NCBI GenBank assembly: GCA_014381945.1
Contig: JACNKQ010000031.1
Span: 22,644-86,643 of the forward strand
DNA length: 64,000 nucleotides
Direction: 5' to 3'
From: Actinomycetota bacterium
Lineage (GTDB): Bacteria > Actinomycetota > Acidimicrobiia > Acidimicrobiales > MedAcidi-G1
Part shown: in pieces, positions 1 through 7,957 of the stretch
How the letters are laid out: the number at the start of each line of letters is the position of its first letter
How positions within the stretch are numbered: position 1 is the first letter of the stretch
Made by a program: the position numbers and the translations under genes
The notes under the pieces: model-generated
The model's database searches: none
Told to the model about the DNA's origin: nothing
What the model saw: only the letters and a program-made list of their open reading frames with translations

Positions 1-1
1 G

Positions 2-838
2 ATCGATGCCGGTGTCGTCGACCGGTCCGGTGAGGTGCTCGTACGGTCCCGGATCTCCACCCGTGCCGGGGCCGGTGACGATCTCTTCGGGTGTGTCGCC
101 ACCCTGGTGGAAGGGGTCCTCGAAGCGTCTTCCGTGAGGCCTGACGTCATCGGAGTCGGTTGCGGCGGGCCCATGCTCGCCGGAGGTGTCGAGGTCTCGC
201 CGCTCAACATTCCCGAGTGGCGGGCCTTCCCGTTGCAGGGCAGTCTCGGCGACCGCTTCGGCCTGACGACCTTCGTGGACAACGACGCCAAGGCGTTGGC
301 GCTCGCCGAGGGCTGGCGGGGTGCCGCGGTCGGTGAGCGCGACTACCTCGCCATGGTCGTCTCGACGGGGGTCGGCGCTGGGATCGTGCTCGACGGACGC
401 CTGCTCGACGGGGCGGCCGGCAACGCCGGTCACATCGGACATGTCGTCGTCGAACCGGGCGGTCCCCTGTGCGCCTGCGGCGTACACGGCTGCCTCGAGG
501 CGGTGGCGTCCGGATCGGCCCTGGCCGCGGAGCTCGGACATCCGGCGGCGCAGGCCCCTCCCGAGATCCGTGAACGTACGGGACGGTATGTAGGTCGTGC
601 AGTCGCGGCGGTTGTCAACCTCCTCGACCTGCGACTGGCGGTGGTGGCCGGATCGGTGGCGCTCGGCTTCGGCGAGGTGTTCTTCTCGGCGGCAGGCGAT
701 GAGCTGGCGGCCGGGTGTGGCCTCGAGTTCACAGAGGGGGCCAGGATCGTCCCGGCAGGGCTGGGGGCCGACGGCCCACTGGTTGGTGCGGCCGCTGTGG
801 GCCTGCGCGGCCTGGGAATCCTGGAGGGCGTGCGGTGA
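2..838 (+). CDS. ROK-family sugar kinase (5' end outside window)
   Basis: C-terminal ~278 residues of a ROK-family kinase, a class of cytosolic enzymes that phosphorylate glucose or N-acetylhexosamines. The frame is already open at base 2, so the N-terminal phosphate-binding loop lies outside the window. Visible are VDNDAKALALAEG around the catalytic Asp, STGVGAGIV, and the ROK signature AGHIGHVVVEPGG followed by CACGVHGCLE, whose Cys residues (C-x-C-x4-C) with the His normally bind structural zinc. The stop overlaps the GTG of the next gene. The substrate cannot be fixed: glucokinase is most common in Actinobacteria, but GlcNAc or mannose kinases share all these motifs. Confidence 0.9.
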   Translation: MDAGVVDRSGEVLVRSRISTRAGAGDDLFGCVATLVEGVLEASSVRPDVIGVGCGGPMLAGGVEVSPLNIPEWRAFPLQGSLGDRFGLTTFVDNDAKALALAEGWRGAAVGERDYLAMVVSTGVGAGIVLDGRLLDGAAGNAGHIGHVVVEPGGPLCACGVHGCLEAVASGSALAAELGHPAAQAPPEIRERTGRYVGRAVAAVVNLLDLRLAVVAGSVALGFGEVFFSAAGDELAAGCGLEFTEGARIVPAGLGADGPLVGAAAVGLRGLGILEGVR

Positions 839-1128
839 GTGCCAGTCTGCTGGTTCGGATCACCGCAGCTGTTCTGGTCCGCCCACGCCTCTGGGTCACG
901 GCGCTTCGGCAGGCCCATCGCCTTGCACCCCGGGGATGGTGGCGTCGACCACCGTTCCTGCCGCTCCCGGATCGTGGCTATTCGGCGTTCCGGCAGGTCA
1001 CCCAGTACGGCGACCCCGGCCACCCGCCGGAGGTCGGGGACATCCTGGTATGGCTCGACTGGTGCCGCTCCCTTCCGGCGGCGGTCGCTGCCGGAACTTG
1101 CGAAGAAGGCGCATGGGGCGACCAGTAG
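835..1128 (+). CDS. small conserved actinobacterial protein, function unknown
   Basis: 97-residue protein starting at GTG in a GTGA overlap with the ROK kinase stop. It is basic and aromatic, with PRLWVTALRQAHRLAPRGWW, RRPPFLPLPDRGYSAFR and a C-terminal VGDILVWLDWCRSLP. I recall similar short proteins with a WWRRxPFLPLPxxxYxxFR core in other Actinobacteria, but know no function. The N-terminus is mildly hydrophobic but not a convincing membrane segment. Its TAG stop is also the first half of the TAGGGT box that probably drives the next gene. Translational coupling to the kinase is likely. An alternative GTG at 839 opens a different frame that lacks this motif pattern. Confidence 0.7.
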   Translation: MSASLLVRITAAVLVRPRLWVTALRQAHRLAPRGWWRRPPFLPLPDRGYSAFRQVTQYGDPGHPPEVGDILVWLDWCRSLPAAVAAGTCEEGAWGDQ

Positions 1129-1131
1129 GGT
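1126..1131 (+). promoter_or_regulatory. -10 box TAGGGT of the HNH gene (leaderless pattern)
   Basis: TAGGGT followed by 6 bases and then the GTG start at 1138. No Shine-Dalgarno sequence is present, so transcription would begin at or next to the start codon. Confidence 0.55.
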
Positions 1132-1137
1132 TCGGAT

Positions 1138-1647
1138 GTGGCCAACTCACTGATCCTCAATGCCACCTATGAGCCGCTTTCGATCGTGTCGACCAGGCGG
1201 GCGATCGTCCTCGTGCTGGGAGAGCGTGCGGAGACGGTGCATACCACCGGGCGGGTCGTCCATTCGGAGTTCCTCGAGATCAACGAACCCTCCGTGGTCC
1301 GCCTGTCGCGATACGTGCACGTTCCCAGGTACCGGCGCCGGGGCTTCAGTCGGAGGGCGGTCCTCCACCGTGACGAACACCGCTGCCAGTACTGCGGCTC
1401 GCGGGCTGAAAGCGTCGACCATGTCGTGCCGAGGAGCCGTGGGGGCGCCCACGATTGGGAGAACGTGGTTGCCGCCTGCCGTCGCTGCAACACGCGCAAG
1501 AGCGACCGGCCCCTTGCCGAGTCCGGGCTGTGGCTGAGTCGGGAGCCGCGGGTGCCCCGCCTCTCGACCTGGTTCGTGATGATGGCCGGTTCCGTCCCCC
1601 GGTCCTGGGAGCCGTATCTGGACCTGGTGGCCGGCCAGACGGCGTGA
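1138..1647 (+). CDS. HNH endonuclease-family protein
   Basis: 169 residues, GTG start. The HNH domain occupies about residues 80-125: HRCQYCG (first CxxC), SVDHVVPRSRGGAHDWENVVAACRRCNTRKSD, containing the DHVVPRSRGG ββα-metal core and a second CxxC. The N-terminal segment (NATYEPLSIVSTRRAIVLVLGERAE) is the domain that precedes HNH in a widespread actinobacterial family. Such proteins are metal-dependent nucleases by fold; the target of this family is unknown. The gene begins behind a TAGGGT box and its TGA overlaps the GTG of the lipoate-ligase-like gene. Nothing indicates a mobile or restriction context. Confidence 0.88.
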   Translation: MANSLILNATYEPLSIVSTRRAIVLVLGERAETVHTTGRVVHSEFLEINEPSVVRLSRYVHVPRYRRRGFSRRAVLHRDEHRCQYCGSRAESVDHVVPRSRGGAHDWENVVAACRRCNTRKSDRPLAESGLWLSREPRVPRLSTWFVMMAGSVPRSWEPYLDLVAGQTA

Positions 1648-2345
1648 ACGGCTGGGAGTGCGATCGGCCCCTCGGAGGTGTAGCCGAGCGCCATCTCCGG
1701 GACCCCTGCTTCGCCACGCGGCGGGTCCTCATCCACGAGGTCGACCGTCCGACGCTGGTTCTCGGCAGCGCCCAACGGGATGGACGGTGGGCGCCGGACG
1801 AGGCCCGGCTGCAGGCTGCCGGATGCGATCTGGTCAGGCGCCGCTCCGGTGGCGGTGGCGTCCTCCTCCGTCCGGGTCACGTGCTCTGGGTGGATGTCAT
1901 CCTCCCGCGTGGCGACGACCTCTGGGACGACGACGTGGGGTGCTCGGGCCTGTGGCTGGGCGATGTCTGGGCGGCAGTGCTGGAAGGCATGGGCCTCGTT
2001 GCCGAAGTGCATCGGGGCGCGCTGGTCGGAGGTAGGTGGTCCGGGGCCGTGTGCTTTGCCGGACGCGGGCCCGGTGAGGTCTCGGTAGGCGGCCGCAAGG
2101 TGGTCGGCATCAGCCAACGCCGCACCAGGGAGGGTGCCTGGTTCCAGTGTGCGGCCCTGCTGGAATGGCGGCCCCGGGAGATGGTCGACCTGCTGGGCCT
2201 CGAACCGGTGGGTCAGGTGATGGCGGAACTGGAGGCGTGTGCCGTCGGCCTGGTCGACCTGCTGGCGGGAGATTCGCCGGGCGCCGAGGGCCTGTCGGCG
2301 GCTTTGTCGGCGGCTTTGTTGGCCGAGTTCTCCCGAAGCTCCTGA
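1644..2345 (+). CDS. lipoate--protein ligase family protein (LplA/BPL fold)
   Basis: 233 residues, GTG start in a GTGA overlap with the HNH gene. RRRSGGGGVLLRPG matches the RRxSGGGxVxHxxG substrate-binding loop of lipoate ligases and octanoyltransferases, and GGRKVVGISQRR carries the conserved lysine that contacts the acyl-adenylate. These enzymes attach lipoyl or octanoyl groups to a lysine of E2 or H proteins in the cytosol. No Cys is evident at the LipM/LipL nucleophile position, so a ligase role is favoured. The C-terminal half is short compared with E. coli LplA. Near the C-terminus a 12-base unit (TCGGCGGCTTTG) occurs twice at 2295-2318, encoding SAALSAAL. Confidence 0.72.
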   Translation: MNGWECDRPLGGVAERHLRDPCFATRRVLIHEVDRPTLVLGSAQRDGRWAPDEARLQAAGCDLVRRRSGGGGVLLRPGHVLWVDVILPRGDDLWDDDVGCSGLWLGDVWAAVLEGMGLVAEVHRGALVGGRWSGAVCFAGRGPGEVSVGGRKVVGISQRRTREGAWFQCAALLEWRPREMVDLLGLEPVGQVMAELEACAVGLVDLLAGDSPGAEGLSAALSAALLAEFSRSS

Positions 2346-2431
2346 CCCGTCAGGGCCGACAACTCCTAGCCGGGGATGTGCGCAGTTTCTCGGGTGTCTT
2401 TCGGATCCTGCGCGTCCTGTGGGGCGGTGAC

Positions 2432-2461
2432 TTGCTTATGGGGGGCAATTACCCATAGAGT
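2432..2461 (+). promoter_or_regulatory. putative promoter of the dcw operon (mraZ)
   Basis: TTGCTT (2432-2437), an 18-base spacer, then TAGAGT (2456-2461). The predicted start near 2468 leaves a leader of about 90 bases before mraZ. The MraZ-box repeats begin inside the -10 element. Confidence 0.55.
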
Positions 2462-2490
2462 GGGTCGTTGTGGAGTGAAAGGGGGAACAG
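2461..2490 (+). promoter_or_regulatory. MraZ-box: three 10-bp-phased TGGG-type repeats
   Basis: Three consecutive decamers begin TGGG (2461), TGGA (2471) and GGGG (2481). MraZ of other bacteria binds direct TGGG repeats at 10-base periodicity upstream of its own gene. Position over the predicted transcription start implies autorepression of the division operon. Confidence 0.6.
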
Positions 2491-2556
2491 TTGCTTCCTC
2501 CTTCCACCCCGAACCGACAAGCCAGCACCACGATCCGGAGAGGAGGGGAGAGCGAC

Positions 2557-2991
2557 ATGGACTTCGACTTCTTCGTCGGAACATTCGAACACACGCTCGA
2601 CGAAAAGGGACGAATCGTCCTTCCCGCCAAGTTCCGGTCCCACTTCACCGACGGCGTGTACCTCACTCCGGCCGACGACTGCGTGGTGCTGCGGACCCGG
2701 GCGGAGTTCGAGGGAATGGTCGAGCGCATCCAGGCGAAGGTGCGCTCCGGCGAGGTCGACCACCAGTTGAGAACGGCGCTTGGGTCGGAGTCCGTCAACG
2801 TGCAACCGGATGCCCAGGGCCGCATCACCCTGACGGCACGGCTCCAGGAACTTGCCTCCCTGGAGCGCGAGATCGTCCTCATCGGAGCCTTCGACACGAT
2901 CCAGATCTATGCGGCGTCCACCTGGCGCCAGGTGGAACAGGCAAGCGCCAGCGTCGTCGCCGAGGCATACCGCCAGGGCATCGGAATCTGA
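2557..2991 (+). CDS. mraZ: MraZ, transcriptional regulator of the division cluster
   Basis: 144 residues, ATG preceded by a strong AGGAGGGGAG ribosome site. Two AbrB-like repeats are visible: FFVGTFEHTLDEKGRIVLPAKFR near the N-terminus and SVNVQPDAQGRITLTARLQE in the second half, each with the DxxGRIxLP/T loop. MraZ forms a ring-shaped DNA-binding oligomer that represses the mra/dcw operon, and RsmH is known to counteract it. It is the first gene of the cluster and probably binds the TGGG repeats 70-100 bases upstream. Unlike its downstream neighbours it is separated from rsmH by 221 bases containing a large inverted repeat. Confidence 0.97.
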   Translation: MDFDFFVGTFEHTLDEKGRIVLPAKFRSHFTDGVYLTPADDCVVLRTRAEFEGMVERIQAKVRSGEVDHQLRTALGSESVNVQPDAQGRITLTARLQELASLEREIVLIGAFDTIQIYAASTWRQVEQASASVVAEAYRQGIGI

Positions 2992-3054
2992 GGCAGAAGG
3001 ACAAGGGGGTGGCACGGCGCAACTCGACCACGAGGACGAGGGATGGCGAACCCG

Positions 3055-3180
3055 GCCGCCCTTCGACAGTCCCCCGATCGGCAGGATGGGAGGTCCCTAC
3101 TCCGCCCGCTTGCCATCCAGCCCGACCGGGAGAGAAATCCCGGCGTGCGCCCGCCGATCGGGGGACTGTCGAGGGACGGC
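3055..3180. repeat. large inverted repeat between mraZ and rsmH
   Basis: Left arm 3055-3082 and right arm 3153-3180 are reverse complements at 26 of 28 positions, with an inner 20 bases (3063-3082 / 3153-3172) perfect. The 70-base loop holds a second perfect hairpin, CCGGGA-GAGAAA-TCCCGG (3126-3143), and a possible GGATGG/CCATCC pairing (3084-3089 / 3113-3118). No T-run follows, so it is not a classical terminator. It ends 32 bases before rsmH and would form a strong structure in the mraZ-rsmH transcript. Confidence 0.85.
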
Positions 3181-3212
3181 GGGGACGTTGTCGAGTCGCC
3201 GCCGCATTCACC

Positions 3213-4208
3213 ATGGACACCTCCGATGCAACTCCCGAACCGATCCCGGAAGCGACCCCGGAGAACCCCTTCCGTCACCTGCCGGTGATGCTCGACGAGG
3301 TGCTCGCCGCACTCGAGCCAATGCCGGCCGGTGCCTTCCTCGACGCCACCGTGGGCGGTGGAGGCCACGCCGCCGCCCTGCTCGATGCCCGCCCCGACTG
3401 TCGCCTGATCGGCATCGACCGTGACGCCGAAGCCATCGAGGCTGCTGGGCACCGCCTCGCCGCATTCGGGGAACGTGTCCACCTCGTACACGCTGCCTTC
3501 CGCGACCTGTCCGGTGTCCTCGCCCACGTGCTCGGAGGAGACCCCCTGGTCGGGTTCCTGTTCGACCTTGGCGTGTCCTCCCCGCAGCTCGACCGCTCCG
3601 AACGCGGCTTCAGCTACCGGGAGCCGGGTCCGCTCGACATGAGAATGGACCGCCGGCAGACCCGGACCGCAGCCGACCTCGTCAACGGCTCGACCGAATC
3701 CGAGCTCGCCGCCATCCTTCGAACCCACGCCGACGAACGGCATGCCGGGCGGATCGCCGCCGCCCTGGTGGCGGCCCGACCGGTCACCGACACCAGACAA
3801 CTCGCTGATCTGGTCCGTGATGCGATTCCGGCCCCCGCACGGCGCCGTGGTGGGCACCCGGCCAAGCGCACGTTCCAGGCCCTGCGCATAGCGGTCAACG
3901 ACGAACTGGCCCAACTGCCCGGCACCCTCGATATGGCCATTGAACGCCTGGTCACCGGCGGTCGGGGAGTTGTCCTCGCCTACCACTCGGGCGAGGACCG
4001 GATCGTCAAGGAGCGCTTCGACCAGGCGGCGACCGGTGGATGCACGTGCCCGGCCCGACTGCCCTGTGGCTGTGGGGCCGTGTCGACAGCCCGCACCCTC
4101 CGACGAGGCGCCCGCCTGCCCTCCGATGCGGAACAGGCACGCAATCCCCGGGCGGCGAGTGCCCGCCTCCGGGTCCTCGAGCGGACGAATCCGGAGAAGC
4201 GCCCATGA
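3213..4208 (+). CDS. rsmH: 16S rRNA m4C1402 methyltransferase RsmH (MraW)
   Basis: 331 residues. RsmH N4-methylates C1402 of 16S rRNA using S-adenosylmethionine. Seen: HLPVMLDEVLAAL at the N-terminus, the SAM loop LDATVGGGGHAAALL and IGIDRD, FDLGVSSPQLD, RGFSYREPGPLDMRMD, KRTFQALRIAVNDEL and AYHSGEDRIVKERF. The usual HSLEDR reads HSGEDR here. The ATG at 3213 is chosen because conserved sequence begins about 20 codons later; the frame stays open further upstream, but that part has no family similarity. No clear Shine-Dalgarno precedes the start. The stop overlaps ftsL (ATGA). Confidence 0.96.
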   Translation: MDTSDATPEPIPEATPENPFRHLPVMLDEVLAALEPMPAGAFLDATVGGGGHAAALLDARPDCRLIGIDRDAEAIEAAGHRLAAFGERVHLVHAAFRDLSGVLAHVLGGDPLVGFLFDLGVSSPQLDRSERGFSYREPGPLDMRMDRRQTRTAADLVNGSTESELAAILRTHADERHAGRIAAALVAARPVTDTRQLADLVRDAIPAPARRRGGHPAKRTFQALRIAVNDELAQLPGTLDMAIERLVTGGRGVVLAYHSGEDRIVKERFDQAATGGCTCPARLPCGCGAVSTARTLRRGARLPSDAEQARNPRAASARLRVLERTNPEKRP

Positions 4209-4633
4209 CCGCCGTCCTGCGCCTGCCCCGACCGCTCCGCCGACAGGCGCCCGGCTCGACTCCCACGGCTACTCCTGATGCGGGAATCGTCGCCGATGCC
4301 CGTGCAGTGATCGGGCCCTTGGCGATCTTCAGCGTCGCCGCAGTCTTCCTGGCCTCCCTGCTGCTGGCGGGCTTCCACAGTGTCCTCGTCGACACCCAGT
4401 TCGAGGTCGACCGCCTCCAACGCCGACTCGACAACGGACAGGAGCAGTCCCAGATGCTCAGGATGGAGGTCGCCCGCCTCGAGAGTCCTGAACGGATCCT
4501 GAACGTGGCCCAGGGGCGCCTCGGCATGGTGCCACCACCCGAGCGGGTCTACCTCCCCTCAGTCCTTCCCGGCGACCCCGCCCACCCGATCCCGGCGCCG
4601 GTCGGAAACCCGTTCGGGACACTCCACCGATGA
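4205..4633 (+). CDS. ftsL: FtsL-like septum-formation protein
   Basis: 142 residues between rsmH and ftsI, overlapping both by 4 bases. A basic cytoplasmic N-terminus of about 30 residues is followed by one membrane segment (IGPLAIFSVAAVFLASLLLAG), a short predicted coiled coil (FEVDRLQRRLDNGQEQSQMLRMEVARLES) and the FtsL-type motif ERILNVAQGRLGMVPPPERVYL. FtsL proteins diverge in sequence but keep this topology; they form a complex with FtsQ and FtsB that activates FtsW-FtsI. The assignment rests on position and topology more than on identity. Confidence 0.82.
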   Translation: MTAVLRLPRPLRRQAPGSTPTATPDAGIVADARAVIGPLAIFSVAAVFLASLLLAGFHSVLVDTQFEVDRLQRRLDNGQEQSQMLRMEVARLESPERILNVAQGRLGMVPPPERVYLPSVLPGDPAHPIPAPVGNPFGTLHR

Positions 4634-6519
4634 GCCGACGCCCGGATCCTGTTGCCACACGTGGCCGGGGGTCGCGGCGTGTCGTCCCCCTCCGCAAGAC
4701 AGCCCGCAGCCTCTGGTGGCGTTGCATGGTCACCGGTCTCACCTTCCTACTGATCGCCGGAGCGCTCGTCTGGCGCCTCGTGTCGCTTCAGATCCTCGAA
4801 CCCGACCGCTACCTCGCCCACGGAGCGAGACAGCGCATCAGCACGATCGAACTTCCGGCAGCCCGGGGCGCCATCCTCGACCGGAACGGAGTGGATCTGG
4901 CACTCTCGGTGCCGCTCCAGACCATCGCCGCCAACCCCCGGCTCATCGAAGACCCGATCCGTGCAGCCCGGGCTCTCGCCCAGATCGCCGACACCGATGT
5001 CGAGATCCTCGAACAGCGGCTCGCCAACGGCAAGGCCTTCGTCTATGTGGAGCGACAGGTATCCGAGGACGTGGCCGAAGCGGCACTGGCACTGGACCTC
5101 AACGGCGTCTTCACCATCCAGGAACGGGCCAGGGTGCGACCGGGAGAGGACTCGGCGATCGCCCTCCTCGGACGCACCGACATCGACGACACCGGCGTCA
5201 GCGGGCTGGAGTTCGTGTTCGATGAACTGCTCTCCGGTACCCCGGGAGAGCTGATCGTGGAAACGGGGGCACGGGGTTCCACCATCCCGGGCGGTGAGTA
5301 CCAGATCGAACCGGCGGCCCTCGGCAACGACCTGGTCCTGTCGATCGACCGGTCGCTGCAGTTCGAGGCAGAGCGCCTCCTTGCTGAAGGAGTCGAGGTG
5401 GCAGGCGGCGAGGCGGGAATCCTCATCGCCATGGACCCGAAGACCGGCGAGATCCTGGCCTCGGCTGCGGTGGTGCGTGAAGATGGGGAGATCAATGCCT
5501 CCAGCGAGCACCGTGCCGCCACATGGAGCTACGAGCCCGGTTCGATCATGAAGCCGCTGACCTTCTCCGCCGTTCTCGACAGCGGTCTCGGCGCACCGTC
5601 TTCGGTGCGCGAGGTGCCGGGCTGGGTCCACGTCCACGACAGCGACTTCAAGGACTCCTTCCCACACGATGAGGAACAGTGGTCCATCGCCGACATCCTC
5701 CACCGATCCTCGAATGTCGGAACGATCCTCTGGGCGGTCGACCTCGGCGAAGACCGCCTCTACGAGCGCCTGCTCGACTTCGGGTTGGGCCGCTCCACCG
5801 AACTGGACTTCCCCGGAGAGGCATCGGGCATCCTTGCCGCCGTCGGCAAGTGGTCGGGCACCTCGCTACCGACCATCGCCATCGGCCAGGGGGTCGCCGT
5901 GACACCCGTCCAGATGGTCACGGCGTTTTCGACGATCGCCAACGGGGGACAACGACCCGCGCCCACCCTGATCCTCGGAACGCGGGACACTACGGGTGTG
6001 TTCCAACCCGTCGACCGTGCCCCAACAGAGCAGGTCATCCAACCGGAGTCGGCCCGACAGCTCCTCGAGATGCTCGAGCGGGTGGTCGAGTCGGGTACCG
6101 GTACCAGGGGCCAGGTGCCCGGCTACAGGGTGGCCGGCAAGACCGGCACCGCATGGAAGCCCCGCCCTGAGGGCGGATATGGGGAGGGCACCGGCAACAT
6201 CGACTACGTCGCAAGCTTCGTGGGAATGCTTCCCGCAGAGGATCCGGAACTCGTTGTGCTGGTGGTCGTCGATGAACCGGCGCTGAGCACCTATTCGGGT
6301 GGCCGGGCCGCAGCGCCGATCTTCGCCGAGTTCGCACAGTTCGCGGTCCGACAACGCCGGATTCCATCTGAAGCCGAGCGCATAGGCCTCGAGGATGCAG
6401 GCCGGGTGATGGCGGCGACGCCTGCCCAGATTGTGGCCCTCGAGGCAGCCGAGGCTCTGGCACGCGAGGAAGCCGAGCGGAGCTCCGACGAGGTCGCAGC
6501 GGCATCGACCGGGGGTTGA
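4630..6519 (+). CDS. ftsI: division transpeptidase FtsI (class B PBP)
   Basis: 629 residues. It cross-links septal peptidoglycan outside the membrane, paired with the glycosyltransferase FtsW. A membrane anchor lies at about residues 33-52 (MVTGLTFLLIAGALVWRLVS), followed by the PBP dimer domain with RGAILDRNG. The catalytic motifs are SIMK (Ser305-Lys308), SSN (360-362) and KTG (504-506). The C-terminal tail after about residue 575 is Ala/Glu-rich and probably disordered. ATG in an ATGA overlap with ftsL. A PASTA domain is absent. Length and order fit FtsI rather than an elongation PBP2. Confidence 0.95.
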   Translation: MSRRPDPVATRGRGSRRVVPLRKTARSLWWRCMVTGLTFLLIAGALVWRLVSLQILEPDRYLAHGARQRISTIELPAARGAILDRNGVDLALSVPLQTIAANPRLIEDPIRAARALAQIADTDVEILEQRLANGKAFVYVERQVSEDVAEAALALDLNGVFTIQERARVRPGEDSAIALLGRTDIDDTGVSGLEFVFDELLSGTPGELIVETGARGSTIPGGEYQIEPAALGNDLVLSIDRSLQFEAERLLAEGVEVAGGEAGILIAMDPKTGEILASAAVVREDGEINASSEHRAATWSYEPGSIMKPLTFSAVLDSGLGAPSSVREVPGWVHVHDSDFKDSFPHDEEQWSIADILHRSSNVGTILWAVDLGEDRLYERLLDFGLGRSTELDFPGEASGILAAVGKWSGTSLPTIAIGQGVAVTPVQMVTAFSTIANGGQRPAPTLILGTRDTTGVFQPVDRAPTEQVIQPESARQLLEMLERVVESGTGTRGQVPGYRVAGKTGTAWKPRPEGGYGEGTGNIDYVASFVGMLPAEDPELVVLVVVDEPALSTYSGGRAAAPIFAEFAQFAVRQRRIPSEAERIGLEDAGRVMAATPAQIVALEAAEALAREEAERSSDEVAAASTGG

Positions 6520-6520
6520 C

Positions 6521-7957
6521 ATGGACCTGGGCGAGCTCATCGAGGCGGCGCGCCAAGAGTGGGATAACGGGCTGGATGCGCACAGCATCGGAGCGATCGG
6601 CCCGGGAACCCAGATCACCGGTATCGCCTACGACTCGCGCCGGGTTGCCCCGGGGGACCTTTTCTGCTGCCTGCCGGGCATCGCTGCCGACGGCCACGAC
6701 CACGCACGGGAGGCGGTGGCCGCCGGCGCTTCTGCGCTCCTCGTCGAACGCCACCTCGACCTGGGCATCGATCAGGTGGTTGTGCCGGACGCCCGCCGAT
6801 CCATGGCGCTGCTCGCCGCCGTCCTCCACGGCTTCCCCTCCCGTCGGCTCGCAGTGGTAGGGGTGACGGGAACCAACGGCAAGACCAGCGTCGTACACAT
6901 GCTCGCCGATGTCCTCCGCCGGAGCGGTCGGCACGTCGCAGAGTCGGGAACCCTGACCGGAGACAGGACCACACCCGAGGCCCCGGACCTGCAGGCTCGG
7001 TTGGCGTCCTGGGCGGACGATGGCGTGGACATCGTGTGTATGGAGGTTTCCTCCCATGCCCTGGCACAGCACCGGGTGGACGGCATCGGGTTTGCCGCAG
7101 TGGCGTACACGAACCTGACACGGGACCACCTCGACTACCACGGGTCGATGGACGCCTATGCGGCGGCCAAGCAGCGCCTCCTCGCAAGGGAGTTCTCCGG
7201 CCATGCGGTTGTCGTCGTGGACGACGACTCCGGAAGGGAGCGTGCGGCTGCAGGAAGGCACTCGGGCCTCGAGGTTGTCGAGGTGGCGACATCGGATGCA
7301 TCGGTCCTTGTCGGCAGGAACGGATCCCGGTTCACATGGCGACACGGGGAGGTCGACCTTGCACTCCCGGGTCGCTTCGCCGTGACGAACGCACTGGTGG
7401 TCGCCGAGCTCGCTGTCCTCGTCGGCACGCCTGTTGCGGACGTCCGTGAGGCACTGGGCCTGCTCCAACCCGTACCCGGCCGTTTCGAGTCCCTTCCCGA
7501 GGCGGCCGGCATCAGGGTGGTCGTCGACTATGCACACACACCCGATGCGCTCACGGCCGCCCTCGCTGCGGCCCGTGAAGTGTCGACCGGCAGGGTCATC
7601 TGCGTGTTCGGCTGCGGCGGTGGACGGGATGAGGGGAAGCGTCCAGAGATGGGCCGCGCAGCCGTTTCGGGCGCCGACGTGGTCGTGGTGACATCCGACA
7701 ACCCGAGGTATGACCCACCTGGGGGGATCATTGAGGACATTCTTTCCGGTATGGACCTTTCGGGCACGGATCAATCGGAGGTGATCGTCGAACCGGATCG
7801 ACGCGAGGCCATGACCATGGCGATCGGCCTGGCGCACTCTGGTGACCTGGTCCTGGTCGCCGGCAGGGGCCATGAGGCAACACAGCATGTCGGTGCCGAC
7901 CTCCTGCCGTTCGATGACCGCCTGGTCGCCGCAGAGATACTGGAGCTTCGCTCGTGA
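6521..7957 (+). CDS. murE: UDP-MurNAc-tripeptide synthetase MurE
   Basis: 478 residues, ATG one base after the ftsI stop. It adds the third stem-peptide residue to UDP-MurNAc-L-Ala-D-Glu. Seen: the N-terminal UDP-binding segment ITGIAYDSRRVAPGDLFCCLPG, ATP loop GVTGTNGKTSVVHML, MEVSSHALAQHRV, FTNLTRDHLDYHG-like YTNLTRDHLDYHGSMDAY, and in the C-terminal domain TSDNPRYDPPGG. DNPR is the hallmark of meso-diaminopimelate specificity, so a DAP-type peptidoglycan is inferred. Normally murF follows; here the stop overlaps mraY directly (GTGA). Confidence 0.95.
   Translation: MDLGELIEAARQEWDNGLDAHSIGAIGPGTQITGIAYDSRRVAPGDLFCCLPGIAADGHDHAREAVAAGASALLVERHLDLGIDQVVVPDARRSMALLAAVLHGFPSRRLAVVGVTGTNGKTSVVHMLADVLRRSGRHVAESGTLTGDRTTPEAPDLQARLASWADDGVDIVCMEVSSHALAQHRVDGIGFAAVAYTNLTRDHLDYHGSMDAYAAAKQRLLAREFSGHAVVVVDDDSGRERAAAGRHSGLEVVEVATSDASVLVGRNGSRFTWRHGEVDLALPGRFAVTNALVVAELAVLVGTPVADVREALGLLQPVPGRFESLPEAAGIRVVVDYAHTPDALTAALAAAREVSTGRVICVFGCGGGRDEGKRPEMGRAAVSGADVVVVTSDNPRYDPPGGIIEDILSGMDLSGTDQSEVIVEPDRREAMTMAIGLAHSGDLVLVAGRGHEATQHVGADLLPFDDRLVAAEILELRS

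Noticed and set aside
3055..3180. Insertion-sequence remnant
   Set aside because: Arms resemble terminal inverted repeats, but no target-site duplication or transposase fragment is visible; kept as a structural finding only.
2376..3212. Upstream extension of rsmH by some 280 codons
   Set aside because: It would run over mraZ in another frame and through the inverted repeat; no RsmH similarity before codon 20 of the chosen start.
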